Source of the DNA: Diphasiastrum complanatum | Lineage: Eukaryota; Streptophyta; Lycopodiopsida; Lycopodiales; Lycopodiaceae | Assembly (NCBI GenBank): GCA_029204225.1 | Contig: CM055093.1 | Span: 31,755,777-31,819,776 of the forward strand | Reading direction: 5' to 3' | Length of the DNA stretch: 64,000 nt | In this document: piece by piece, positions 11,571 to 23,699 of the stretch | Numbering within the stretch: the stretch's first letter is position 1 | How the letters are laid out: the number at the start of each line of letters is the position of its first letter | Notes under the pieces: generated by a model | Told to the model about the DNA's origin: nothing | Database searches by the model: none | What the model saw: the letters and a program-made list of their open reading frames with translations, nothing else | Translations under genes and position numbers: made by a program

Positions 11571-12254
11571 TTGGGATTTATGATTCCTAAGGTGACTAGT
11601 GAATAGAATTGATGTAAGTGTCTACTTAGATTCAAAAGAACTTATTATCCTTAATACATGAAGGAGAGCCCTGTTTCTGGCCCTATGCACAATAGGAGGG
11701 GGCTAAGTAGTCAAGTAGTATCTAACAGTAGTTAAGTTTTGAATTTGATTGAACTGGAGTCGGCAGTAGGCTGGAATTTATGTAGAATTCTATGTTTTGG
11801 TTCATTTTCTAAAGTGGGATTTGGATCTCGCTTCTTCCATTGAGATCTCTATTGGTTCACGGACCCTACTTGAAGTCTAAGGCCTCATCTTCCAAGTAAC
11901 GTTTGTATTCTTCTGATTTCCTGATAATGATGATATTTTGTTCCTCCTCTGATTTCTAGAACTCTCTTGGTTTTTTCCTGTTGTGAGCTGATTTTAAGAT
12001 GGTAATTTGTCATGTGTTCATTTGATGGGAGAATGAATGGTTTATGCTGAAGTAGATGTATTAATATGCAGGCATTGTGAGCATTTATTTAGAATTTTCA
12101 TAATTCTCCTCCAATCAGCATTGAGAGAATGATAAATTGGTAAATACTAGGAAATGTATCACATTTGCCTCTCGCTTTTTATGTAGCTCATGCTTCATTG
12201 CATGTTCATTGTGATTTATAATTTTGATCACTTTGTTTTGTTTTGTTTCCCTAG

Positions 12255-13721
12255 GCATATAAAAGTCATCTATCTAGAAGAAAGCCATATTGAAGATAAA
12301 GGTGGGAATTGGCTGCATGAACTTGCCCAGCACAATCTAGAACTGGAAGTTTTGAATTTCGCAATGACTGGGTTGGAAATACGTGAAGATAACATTGGTG
12401 CCTTGGAAATGCTAGCTAAAAATTGCAAACGTCTCTCATGCCTGAAAGTTGGTGAGGTTGATGCAAACAGAATTAGAAAAGTTTTAAGCAAAACAACGGT
12501 CCTTCAGGAGTTTGCCATGTTAAATAGCATTGGAGATAATAACTTCGACCAGAACAACAGCCCAGAAGGAAGAGATGCAGTGTTTGATCTACCAAGAACC
12601 TTGAACTCTCTTTCGGGTGATATTTTATTACCTATGAGCCCTGCTCTCGCCTCTAACATCAAGAAATTGGATTTGAAGCCAACCTTGCTGAGTGCAGAGG
12701 GTCATCTCGAATTGCTTAGGTGCTGCATTAACCTGGAGGTTTTAGAGGCAAGGATTCATTGCAAACCTATAAGCTTTTCTGATTTTTTCTTGTTTGTAGC
12801 AAATTTTCTTTCCTTTTGAAAAACACGTTCTTTTCTTTAATCTAAATTCTAGTCTCTAGACACCATTCAAAGTGGTTGTTCGGAATGACTCAGTGCTGAT
12901 TTGGCTTTATTTTAAATGTTGCTCAATGGCTTTTTTTAATGTATTTGCTTACATCCCTGAAATCTTCTCGAGAACAGGTGCGGAACATTATCGGAGATGC
13001 TGGCCTAGCTTTGCTGGCCAATACCTGTAAGAAACTTCAAAGGCTTCGCATAGAACTTGCTGATCGTGAAGACCCTGGCATTGTGGCACATGATTCACTT
13101 GTTTCTTTAGCTCAAAATTGTGTCTACCTTAAGTTCCTTGCACTGCATGTCTCGGATATAACCAATGCAGCTCTAACAGCTTTTGGACAATTTTGCCCAC
13201 TTTTGGTCGATTTCCGCTTAGTGCTCGTTGACAGCCATGAGACTGTCTCCGAACTACCACTTGATGACGGAATCTTGGCTGTGATGAAAGGGTGTGAGAG
13301 TTTAACTCGTATCTGTGTTTATTTGCGGCATGGAGGCTTGACTGACGCTGGTTTAGCCTACATTGGGAAACATGGTGGAAATCTTAAATGGGCGCTCTTG
13401 GGCTGCGTAGGTGTTAGTGACCAAGGGCTTCAGCATTTTGCATTGGGATGCCAGAAGCTTGAGAAACTGGAAATGCGAGATTGCCCTTTTAGTGAAGCTG
13501 CTCTTTCTGCAGCAGTTCTCACTATGAAGTCGTTGAAGTTTATTTGGGTAGAATACTGTAATGCAACAGAGACGGGTACTGGCTTTACTGCCATGCGCCG
13601 ACCTTTTTGGAACATGGAATATTATCAAGGTGAGTATTCGAATCAACTTCTTGCATACTGCTCTTTAGGAGGAGTAAGGAATGACAGGCCAGCTGAAATA
13701 ATTTCACTTGGCCCAACGTGA
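12255..13721 (+). CDS. COI1-like: COI1-like F-box/LRR protein copy A, exons 2 and 3 (first exon not in view)
   Basis: Exon 2 is 12255-12747 and exon 3 is 12978-13721 (stop TGA), with no internal stops. The acceptor is tttccctag|G with a split arginine codon, as in copy B. Intron 2 (12748-12977) has a GC donor (GAG|GCAAGG) where copy B has GTAAGT. The product is the leucine-rich-repeat part of COI1, the jasmonate co-receptor of the SCF-COI1 ubiquitin ligase, and is about 80% identical to copy B by eye. Arginines equivalent to Arabidopsis R348, R409 and R496, and Y444, are kept. The A384 equivalent is alanine (13140-13142) but the Y386 equivalent is histidine (13146-13148). No F-box exon is visible upstream. 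Either exon 1 lies beyond the left edge (intron over 12.2 kb) or the copy is 5'-truncated. Confidence 0.8.
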
Positions 13722-16700
13722 ACCTTGAACTTTTTAGAATTTATTCAGTGGGGGGTTGCACATGGATTGAAAGAAAGTAGCAGTGGACTTGGAAAGAGAT
13801 CCTGCATCTGAACAAGGTCAGCTAGAGTATCTAAACTACGCTTATCACCAGCTCAAATTTCTCTACTTGCTTATTGGACTAGGACTTAAATGCAGCACTT
13901 ATTTTTTGGAGGTATGGAACTGTCCGTGGATTACTTGAATCAATCGTTCGGAGCTGGCATTAGCACTGAGTATTACAACTATAAGAAGTAGATTGTGCTG
14001 CTGGAACAACTAATAAATCTTGAAGTACTAGATATGAATATAATGAAGAACGAGAATGCATTCTGCCTTTCAACTTGGGGCTTTGATGAGGTCCTTCGAA
14101 TCCTGTATCAATGCGATTGAATAATGGTCATAAAATATCTGGAGATTGGTGCAGCTATGTCGGAGGAGAACATTTTCAGAACAAGTTCTTGACTGCTATT
14201 AAAACATTGATTGTCGAAGTTTTCAGCGAGAGCTTGGATCACTTACAGATGAAGTTTTTGGCGTTGGCGTTTGCTTACCAAAGATGGCATCGTTAGTTCA
14301 TCTTTGTGGTTGCTGGGTAAGTTAATCTTGAGACAGTATCAAATCTTATGAGTGTACCTTACTCTTGCTTTAGCATCAGCAAGTGGGGTAAGGGTAGAGA
14401 CCAGTTGAAGTTGACAGGATGCATGGTGCACAATTATAGTGGAGTAGCAATTGTAGTATGTACAGTATGCTTGAGATGATTGATTAGAGGTGGAGATCGT
14501 GCACAAAGTCAAGCTGCTGCAATGTCGAGTCATTGTGGTTTAATCTATGTAGGAATATATATTGCAGAATCCGACTGAGCCCTATTATTCTCATTTTGTC
14601 ATGTTAGTGTGATTGATCAGAGGTGGAGATCGTCCACGAAGTCAAGCTGCTCTGATGTCAAGTCAGTGGATTGTGGTTTATTTATGTAGGAATATATATA
14701 TGTCCAAAGCTGTTGCAGTGTCCAACTGGGCCCTTTTACTTTCATTTTGTCATGTTAGTTTTTAAAAATCTCTGTTAAGTCATGGTTAATAGATAGATCA
14801 GTTTGCTAAATAGAAGCTATTTATTTTATGCTTTACATGAACATCAGTCTATGGCTATAAAGTGATCACTAGTATTGCATTATGCTGTTTGTGAACTGTA
14901 GCTTGTATGAGTTTCAACTGGTGTGTGTGTCCTAGATACCTGTTCCTGGAAAATAAGGTGAGAACATACTGACCAGGAAAAAATTTTAAATAATAAATAA
15001 AAAAATACATAAAGTTTTAGGCATAAAAATGAGGACATAGTAAAAGTAATGGCTCGTTCTGGAATAGAATGCATTCCAGAATTGTTCTGGAACGGGCAAC
15101 TATGGTCTGTGTGTACCCTTGTTTTTGTTCAAATTTCATAGGAACGGGGCTCGAAAAAAAGAAAATTCAGTATGGTACTGTTTTTTTAGTTAAAAAATTG
15201 GAAAACGTGACTTTTTTTTAAGGGTTTAGGGTATTTAAAGGGATGCCTTTAGGGTTATATAAAAGCAATGAAATCTCAAGAACAAGCCACAAAAAGATTA
15301 ATCCACAAAAAGATCCTTGAATGAATGCACCATCAGAATTGCTCAGATTTCAGATGCTCAGCAAAAATTACATGCAATCAGTCCATCTGGTAAGGGATTA
15401 CCAAAGGAAGTATAAGCTTATCTTTTTTAAAGAACTTTCCATCTAAGGAAATATACATCATTAAAAAACTGGTTAGAAGGTGAACTGGATAAAAATACAT
15501 GTAATTTATTTATTGAAAGTAGCTGCATGATCAAGGAAAGCTACGGTTCACTAAATCATGTATTGCTATTTTGTGTTTCAGCTCCGTATTCAAAGTTTAG
15601 AAGTTAGAACACTAGAACGTTGAAGATGTATACCAGTTTACTGGCTCCAAGTTTAACACGGAAGTCCGGACTGTGGTCAGATATGCATTGTGCTGCTTCA
15701 ACCAGTTGGCCATTGAGCTGCTATTGTAACTTCTTTCTGGGCATTTAGTCAGACTCAACCTGTCAGTTTGTTGTGGTATGAACTTGAAGATCCTGTAGTG
15801 CTAACTATGAAACTTTTTGGTTACGAACCTTCAACCAAAAGTATGTATTCAAGACAATATTTATGGCAAGTATTTACACATTTTTTGATTAATTTTTAAT
15901 AGGTTTTCCAGCAATATGTTCTGGAATGTACTGTATGGAACATACTGTTAGGTTTGACCAGATCTGGTAGGAGTGGGTTTCTGAGGTTGTTTTCATGATA
16001 ATTGGAATTATTGAATGATGCCTTTAAGCCTTGTTGCATCTAAACCCTTGTAGTGTCAATAGCAGTGGGGTGTATGGGTAGAGTTGTTTACTGCGACTGG
16101 CTAGGCGCAGGCTAGATTCCCAACTGCTGTGAAGTGACATCTTAGGGGCTTTCACGTCACTTGGCATTGCTCTGCCCAAATAGTGTTGGTAGGTGGTATA
16201 TATGCTGTATATAACCTTGTATCCTTGTCAAAGATGGTTGTTTGCATGGTAATTGAAATTACTGAATGATACCTTGTTGTGTGTCAAACCTTGTAGCTGC
16301 CACTGTAAACTGTGTTGAAGCAATCAAGGGACCATCAGTTTGCTTGTATATTCACAAAGATCTCCCATTTCATTCCTTCAGAAGATGATCTTGGTTAAGG
16401 TGGCTTAGTGGAAGGGATTGGCCACTGACTTGTGTGCATTGTCTTTGATCAGCCATAGTAGTTACTAGTAATCAAAATTTTCAACATTTGAACCACGTTG
16501 CAAACTTTCTTACATATTTTATTGTTTTTTGGCTTTTAGCTTTTACCCATAAGACATGTTAGTATAAATGGTAGGGGTTGTAATGTATTAAAAACCTAGA
16601 TGAATGAGCATGTGAAAGTGAACATATTAATCAATATGGTGTAACAGAAGCCATTGTCTTTCATGCAAAATCATCTTGATATGATCCTTAATCCAGGAAC

Positions 16701-18900
16701 ACTGCCCTGGTGGGGAGGTGGTGGATGGTTTTCAGGAATTTACTCCCGATGGCCAGTTGACCACCTTCTTGTAGCTTCAGCCATCGAACAAGCTTGATTG
16801 CAGCTATGTGATCAGCAACCAATTATTCATTGGAGTAAATCCAGAGGTCTAAGTCTCAAATTTTTGTTTGAGGGCTGTTACGTTGTGACTGAATAGGAAT
16901 GACTTGAAGTGTACGGAATATGAGCTCTAGTTCGAAAGTATGTACAGTTCTTGAAGTAAAACATAAGCAGTAAAGCTATCTAAGCCTGTATTAGTGGGAA
17001 GATCAATGAGCTGGTCCAAGCAACATTACCCAATCAGGAGGCAGCAAACAAGTCTTTTCATTCCACATGCCACCATTAAACTTGGAAGTTTTTGACTGTT
17101 TAGGTGAAAGTAAGTACTTTTGTGCTGTCACAAAACGACATTGATGTGTAATTTTTTTTTCCTTCGTGAGTTTTGCAATTTTGCTTTTACAAGGTGCATG
17201 TAGTTCAACGCGCACACAAAAAAGAGTGATTGTGGTGGATGTTGTAAAAAACTGGAATCTTTCTCAAACTATGCAACGACTTGCACATGCCTCCCATGCC
17301 CTTTTTTAAAGTTTGCATGCAAACTGATTGACATTGGTGTATTTCCCATAGCTTTGGAAGCTTTTGGTTTTTGAAATTTGTTGCCGTTGAGGTCCTATGG
17401 TTATGTTAAGTAGTCCCTTTTCAGTTTATTCACGGTTCTTGGATGTCCTTGCGTATAGGAAGTACTAGAGCTCTTAGTTTAATTCTACATGGCTGGATGT
17501 ACATTGACTATAGATGTTCAGCTGGTTTTTAAAAATGTTATAATTAGAAAAGACATTTTATTTACAAGCGTCAAATTTTATCATTGAGGAATAACACAAT
17601 TGGTATTCTTGCAATGTCAGACACAAGATTTGCGTTCTTTTTTACCTCAATAGCCACACTAGTGAAGCATGTGTGAAGGAGATGTGGCACAAGTAAATAA
17701 CACATTTTTTTTTGGCGAGTAAAATTCAAAACAATGAGGTGGATGCTACACTTAACGATAAAGAGTTCTCAAATACAATGGATTTTGCTTATGAGAGGTT
17801 TGAAAGTCTTGACTTTATGTTTTTACACAATGTTTCATTTTTTGTTAGCTACTTGTTCTTTCATCCATGATGGAAGAGAAGTGCAAAAAGAATAATATCT
17901 TGCTTTTCATTGTTTTATACGGATGCTTTCAATCAACAAAGTGAATTGCCTTTTTTAAGGACTAACTAAGCTTAATCATGAAAGGTTGTGGGAAGAATAT
18001 CAACGGATGAGCAAAGTTACAAAATTTATAGTACAACACAAAATCTTCCATAATGTTGAACACTCACCATTGTCATAAAAGTTTTGGAAGATATTTGCTA
18101 TTTTACATTATTCTAATTTTGATAACAAGTTTTTTGCCCTAAGGGATTCAACTATTAGCGAATTTGATTCGCTTGTGGTCAAAGTGCCCCTTTTCAAAGA
18201 ACCATAGTGTAACATTAATAGTAAATTGTTTTATTTTAAATTCATAAAGTTCACAAACATGAAGAAGCGTTACTATAAAGTTATAAAAATGTAGATTTTC
18301 TACTAGGCAAAATTTTTTTGGAAATTTGAAAAGGCCAAGAAGAATATGTTTGGGTGCATGACAACATGTGGACAAATTGAGGCATTAAACTTGCATTAAT
18401 TGTAGGTCGGAATGAAATCAACGTTCGTTATGAGCCCTTCATGTACCAAGCACTTCTCCTTCCCTCCTAAGGTTCCCTTCAATCCCCAGTTTTTTGGGTT
18501 GGTGGCCATTTTCTTTCTTTTCTCAACTAAAACATCATTTTTACTAGCCAAGCTTGAAAGAGAAATTCATGCTCATCTCGTTTTATTTCGTTTCATATTT
18601 TGATTGCATTTTCAGCATATAAAAAATCATGGGAAGCATTTGTCAAATTTTTAGAGTTGGTTTGAATACAAGTGATGCAAAAATAGTAATGAGTGCATAG
18701 AATGGAAATAGTAGACATGATTTTGGAAGGTGAATCACATTTATGTTACAAACAAATAAAAGGACAAAGAAAAAAGAAGAAATTTCATGTCTTTATAAAT
18801 AAAAGAAGGGAAAACCCATCGGAGTGCATGTGAAAAGTATAAATGCCATAAGGCGGAGTTGAGATGATGTAAAACAACTAAAACAAAGAATTTTTCAACA
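13722..18900. other. 3' flank of COI1-like copy A, non-coding
   Basis: No recognisable gene. Most of it aligns in pieces with 41355-43340 downstream of copy B. It contains a 133-bp tandem duplication (14477-14757) and a run of AT-rich sequence. Small open frames (for example 14111-14296, 17003-17215) show no conserved domain and lie in sequence that is diverged and broken between the two blocks. Confidence 0.6.
14477..14757. repeat. 133-bp tandem duplication in the 3' flank of copy A
   Basis: The unit starting tgattgattagaggtgg at 14477 is repeated from 14610 (tgattgatcagaggtgg) and continues through atttatgtaggaatatata and cattttgtcatgttagt in both. Block B has a single counterpart near 42130-42280, so the tandem copy arose in A after the segmental duplication, or was lost in B. 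Confidence 0.75.
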
Positions 18901-19104
18901 AAGTAGCTACTCACAACCTACTGTTTGATGCAAGTCACTGGCTAAGATAGTTGCAAGCTAGGTTTGGCCTGGTCAGATAGTTCAAATTTATCAGATAGTT
19001 CGGCCTAGTTCGATTTGTCGGTTGAGTCAGAATTTTTGTCGGTTGAGTCAGATGCTCATTACTGAATAGATTTGGTCCTGAGCATAGAAATCCAACACTC
19101 CTCT

Positions 19105-19689
19105 TTAATGTGGATCCTGAAAAATTTTGATCTTTAGATTTAGCATGTCGTTAAATCTGAGATGGTGCTCCTTTGATAGAGCTTTCGTGAGGTAATCTGC
19201 TTTCATAAAATCTGTCCTACAGTAAACCAATGACACTTCCTTGCCTTGCACTTTTTCTCTAAGGTAGTGATACCTGATTTCGATATGTTTGCTTCGAGAG
19301 TGAAATCTCGGATTTAAAGATAATGCAATTGTGCTTTGATTGTCACAATAGATTGTCGTTGGATGTGGCTGAGCAAGGTTGATATCTGCAAGCAGGTTCC
19401 TTAGCCAAATTGCCTCCTTGGTAGCATTTGTGGCAGCTATGTATTCTGATTCAGTCGATGATAATGCTACTGAGGTCTGTTTTTGGCTGTTCCATGAGAT
19501 TGGGCCTTGATTGTATAATAATACAAATCCAAAAGTAGATCTTCTGGTATCGATATCTCCTACCCAATCTGCATCTGTGTATCCTTCGAGAATATTGACA
19601 GGCTGGAGCGTAGGCAATGCATCCAAACATTCGAATATGCTTGAGTGATGGTTTTGATCCTGTCCATACCTCATAAGGTGTTTTTCCAT
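19105..19689 (-). pseudogene. Copia E fused integrase-RNase H frame lacking reverse transcriptase
   Basis: The first 25 or so codons are integrase sequence. From about residue 27 it is copia RNase H with its acidic residues visible: YTDADW, SSTESEY and YCDNQS, followed by SKHIEIRYH and the C-terminal ADYLTKAL segment. The stop lies 7 bp before the 3' LTR. The whole reverse transcriptase domain (normally about 250 residues) is missing between the two parts. This makes E a deletion derivative that would depend on another element's enzyme. Confidence 0.8.
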
Positions 19690-21697
19690 TCAGGGCCTTT
19701 GTGATGGATCGATTCTGGAGATAGACGGTTGTGGTAACAGCTTCTGTCCAAAATTTCTTTGGAAGAGAGGCGTGGGCCAATATGCTCTTGGCACTTTTGA
19801 TGAGTGTTCGATTATTTCTCTTAGCTATGCCATTAGACTGAGGTGAGTAGCTGGTTGTGTATTGCATTCCATTGACCTTGCAGAAGTTCTAGAATTCGGT
19901 GGAGCTGAATTCTCCCCCTCCATCAGTACGTAGAGCCATGATTTTTCTTTGGGTCTGATTTTTAGTAGACGCCTTGAACTACTTGAAGAACTTGAAAGCT
20001 TCGGATTTGTTCTTCAGACAATAAGTAGCAGTCCCTCCAGTCATCAATGAATGCCAGAAAATAGAGGGCTCCCCCTGTGGAAGCAGTTTGCATAGGGCCA
20101 CAAATGTCGCTATGTACAAGATCAAACAAACTTTTGGAAGTATGAACTGAATCAGAAATAAAAGGACTTCTAGCGTGCTTGCTGATAATACGGCTTTCAC
20201 ATGGAGAAGTTGGTTTGTTGATAGAAGGAAGATCTTGCTCTAGATTTTGAGTCGACATTTGCTGAATACTATTGAAGTTTAGATGACCTAATCTGAAATG
20301 CCAAATCATATCAGTCGATTTAGAAGTGGATGAATGAAGAGATTGGTTATTTGTCCAATAGCACTGACTAAGCTTGTAAAGATAGCCATATTTTACCGAA
20401 AACTAAAACTTTCCTAGACTTATCAAGTATGGTGCAGCCCTCTGTATCAAATTCAACCCTTCATAGATTCTTGGTAAGGTTAGGAACATGAAGAACATTG
20501 GACAACAACTTTACATCACCTTTCTGAAACTCGAATTTGACTATTCCTTCACCTTTGATAGAATGACATGAGTTGTCTCCAAGTTGTACAACTTTTGAAT
20601 GGGTGAATGTCTTGTAGCATTGGAACTAGTCTCGATGGTGAGTCATATGTTGAGTTGCTCCGGAGTCCAAGTACCGATATCCTGATGTTCTCCAACTTTG
20701 GTCATAAAGGCAGCTTCATCTTCCTCTTGTTGTTGGATCGAGTGACTGGTTGTAACAATATTGACTTGTCGTTATTGTTTCTTCTTCTTCTTGTTGAACT
20801 TCAAAGTTTGCCAGTCCTTGGTGATATGACGAATCCTCTTACAATATTTACACAATAGCTTCTGTCTTTGCTGAAATGATGAAGGCTCTGAAGTTGATGC
20901 TTCATTTGGTATAGGTTGCTGCATGTTGCTCTTCTTATCAGGATAATCTGACAGTGTAGATCTCTTGGATCTTAACTTTTGATATCTTTTGGAATATAGA
21001 GCTTGAGGATCTCCTCTTGTAGTTTCATCAAAATTACTCTTGATAGAGCGAGATGCTCCTGGGTCGAAATTGCCATACTCAATTTTCATAGGCATCAGGT
21101 AGGCTCAATAATAGAGTCATAATAGCATCAAAATCTTCAATGACTGAGCCAGTTGCAGTCATCTACTCCATAAGGTTTTTGAAAGTGTTGAGATGACTCG
21201 AAGCACTATCTGCATCAGACATTCTTAGGGTGAAGAACTTCTTCCTCAAATAAAGTTTGGAAGTGACGTCCCTGATATCGTAAAGAGTTGTTAGGACGTC
21301 CCATGCATCCTTAGCAGTCTGAGCAGCTCGTATATGGCTAATTTAAGAGTCTTTGATATTGAGCGTAATCATGACGAATGCCTTGCAATCTCTCAATCTC
21401 CATTTGGTGATGATGGTTGCATCACCTTTTGGCTTGACCTTTGTGCCATCAACTATGTCCCACAGTTCTTTGGCAAGTAGAACTACTTTCATCTTAAACT
21501 TCCAGAGATGGTAGTTATCTCCATCAAGTTTGTCGATCAGAGATGAACTAGAAGATGGATCCATTTGGGTATAGATTGAGAGATCGTTGGTAGAAACAAC
21601 GATATCAGAATATTGTTGCCTGTGCAGTTGCTAAACGATGTCTTGGTAGAAACAAGACTGATAACCTGCAATAGAAATGCAGATTACTGAACCACCC

Positions 21698-21709
21698 GCT
21701 CTGATACAA
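21698..21709 (-). other. Primer-binding site of copia E
   Basis: The plus strand reads GCTCTGATACAA, reverse complement TTGTATCAGAGC, one or two bases off the initiator tRNA-Met site TGGTATCAGAGC. It lies next to the 5' LTR and fixes the minus orientation. Confidence 0.7.
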
Positions 21710-22228
21710 TATCGAAAATCAGTAGGATAGCAATGGAAGTAGAACAACAGACGGTTGTAGATAGGAAGTGCAACAATTACCAATAATAATCAATATGAAT
21801 AAACAGTAGTAATGTTCAATAGAACAAAAATAGTAGTGTAAAATTATACTCATGATAAAAATCATAAGGTGAGTACATGGGCGTGAAGCTGATGAGTACA
21901 ATTCAGTAAGTCCTAGATATTTTAGAGCTTCCGTCTTTTATAGATAACTAACCAAAAAGATATTTATTTACAAGATATTTTTAAAGTCTTTCAGGTCAAT
22001 GTTTTTTTACCTACTTAATTAATTACAGCCGTCTTGTAGTTGGTAACCGCCTTTTAAGTAATAAAGATTATGTACAAGTAGGTGAACTGCCATAAAGTCT
22101 TGGATCGACTTTTTAGATAGTTCGGCCTGGTCCGATTTGTCGGCCTGGTCTGATTTGTCAGTTGAGTCGGAATTTTTTCAGGATGCTCATTATTGAATGG
22201 ATTTGGTCCTGAGCATAGAAATCCAACA
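21710..22228 (-). repeat. 5' LTR of copia E
   Basis: About 519 bp. Its outer end (ggtcctgagcatagaaatccaaca) matches the end of the truncated 3' LTR at 19074-19097, giving TGTTGGATTT on the minus strand. The inner edge is set by the primer site and does not show a clean CA, so it may be off by a few bases. Confidence 0.7.
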
Positions 22229-23690
22229 CAACACCTTGAGTGGAAGCTCGACGAAGGAGATCTGGCCATGTTGGATCAATGACATTCCCAAGAGTGCAAA
22301 TCTCCTCACGTGAGAGAACAAAATCGACTTGATGACATGATAATCGTAAATCAAACATAGGCAAGATGTGCATATGCTCCCAAACAACATGAAAGCCACA
22401 TTCATGCGCAATAGATGCAATTATCCCAGGAATGGAGTCATGATGCAATCTCCACCAAAGGAGTAGTGCACAAGATGTGTGCCAAAAGAATCAAGAGGGT
22501 GACAACTATCATGTACTTCTAGTTTATTAGTGAATATCAGCGCTATATAATATCCAATGTAAACTTTGATAGGCCCAAAAAGAGTTATTAGCCTTAAGAA
22601 TAAGGTTGTTCCCTTTTTAGGCCCTTTGAAATGCCTTAATAAGGATATTAGGCCAATAAGGGCCCAATGTAGACTACAATAATACTTAACAAGGGTTAAT
22701 TATCTCTCAAGATAGTTATGTTTAGTTAAGCTAGAGCATTAGTTGTCTATAAGTAGGCAAGAGACATCACTTTTGAGATCTTTGGGCTCATTTGCAAAAG
22801 AGAGCTCTAAGCTTCCTCTTGTGAATGTGAGCTTTGAGATTTTCATTGCTAGGTCTCATGTGCCTAATCTACATGAATCCATGCTCAATTCATTTTTTTG
22901 TACTCATTTCCTCATGCTTAATGTGATTTCATAGAAATCTCCTTGTTTTTGACTTTATATGGATACGCTATCTTGAATGATTTGTAACTTTTCTTGCTAT
23001 TAGCTTTACTTTCATTGTAATTGCTATTAGTTAAATTTGGCAAATGACAAGAACGTGAACATTTCGTTAGACCCACCAGAAATGGTGAAAAATCTCCAAT
23101 CTAACACAAAGAGTAGTGACAAACACTGAAGGAATACGTAAAAGTGAAATAACAGGATGCCCAACAAGCCAAGCACCTGCACTTGGGCTTGCACAAGAAA
23201 GAAGGCGAGCTTGAGCCTCATTGGAAGGGAAATCATTGAGAGGTTGTGTGAAAGCATGAGAGTCAAATCGCTTCATAAGATGTTTTTGACAATGAGCTCA
23301 CTGATGACTGAGCAAAGTCTCAAAGAGAGGCAAAGAAGCTCACACAAGTGGCGGGATGAGGTCCTTGGCCACACGAAGATGTTGAAAAGAAAGATTACCT
23401 GTTTTCACATGAGCTACTAAATCAAGAAGGATAGGTTGGTTACCTTGTTGAAACTGAGACATAAGTGCATAGGCACCAAGGGCCCAACTCCCCAGAAAAG
23501 CAATTGGAGCAATGAGAGCTATGCAAATAAGGCCAACATCTTTGAAAGAAGCGAGACTTGGGACTTGTCTCTTAATGAACTGACCGCCAAGGATTTCAAA
23601 TGTTCTTGGACCCATCAAATGACCCAGAATATTTGATAAAGTACAACCAAATTTTTGTAGTAAAGCCAAAACATCTAGATAAGGGAGCAT
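22229..23690 (-). pseudogene. Degenerate LINE-type ORF, C-terminal part, split by an LTR-like insertion
   Basis: Three minus-strand pieces read in order. The first (23690-23340) has GLICIALIAPIAFLGSWAL. The second (23276-23067) has SAGAWLVGHP and LCVRLEI. The third (about 22497-22229) has HPLDSFGTHL, a decayed zinc-like C/H region, then CHQVDFVL, VIDPTWPDLLRR and ASTQGV. This order (GAWL, then LDxxGTHL, then DPTRPD-like) matches the C-terminal region of LINE-like reverse-transcriptase proteins found in plants and other eukaryotes, recognised from memory. Stops and frame shifts abound. The repeat at 22500-23061 splits it, and copia E cuts it at 22228. Confidence 0.45.
22500..23061 (+). repeat. 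Solo-LTR-like repeat R1
   Basis: 562 bp from TGACAACTATC to ACGTGAACA, inserted in the LINE-like ORF. The middle (atatccaatgta, taggcccaaaa, gggcccaatgta, gtctataagtaggcaa, ttgctaggtctc, caatctacatga) is shared with R2 at 32255-32600. The end ACGTGAACA-TTT is the same as the LTR end of gypsy G1 (49112-49123), which suggests a gypsy LTR. No clear target duplication was seen, so the edges are tentative. Confidence 0.55.
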
Positions 23691-23699
23691 AGATCACCA

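Larger units (their letters stand above)
18955..22228 (-). mobile_element. Copia element E, internally deleted, with full 5' LTR and truncated 3' LTR
   Basis: On the minus strand: 5' LTR (22228-21710), primer site reverse complement at 21698, gag (21564-20772, broken), protease (LDSGATQHMT, about 20700), pre-integrase and integrase (20309-about 19640), then RNase H (about 19620-19105), a polypurine-like tract (cattaaagaggag), and a 3' LTR cut to about 140 bp (19097-18955). Reverse transcriptase is absent: integrase joins RNase H directly. The gag knuckle has tryptophan for its last cysteine (CKYCKRIRHITKDW). The element sits inside a LINE-like ORF within the block-A-specific insertion. Confidence 0.85.
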
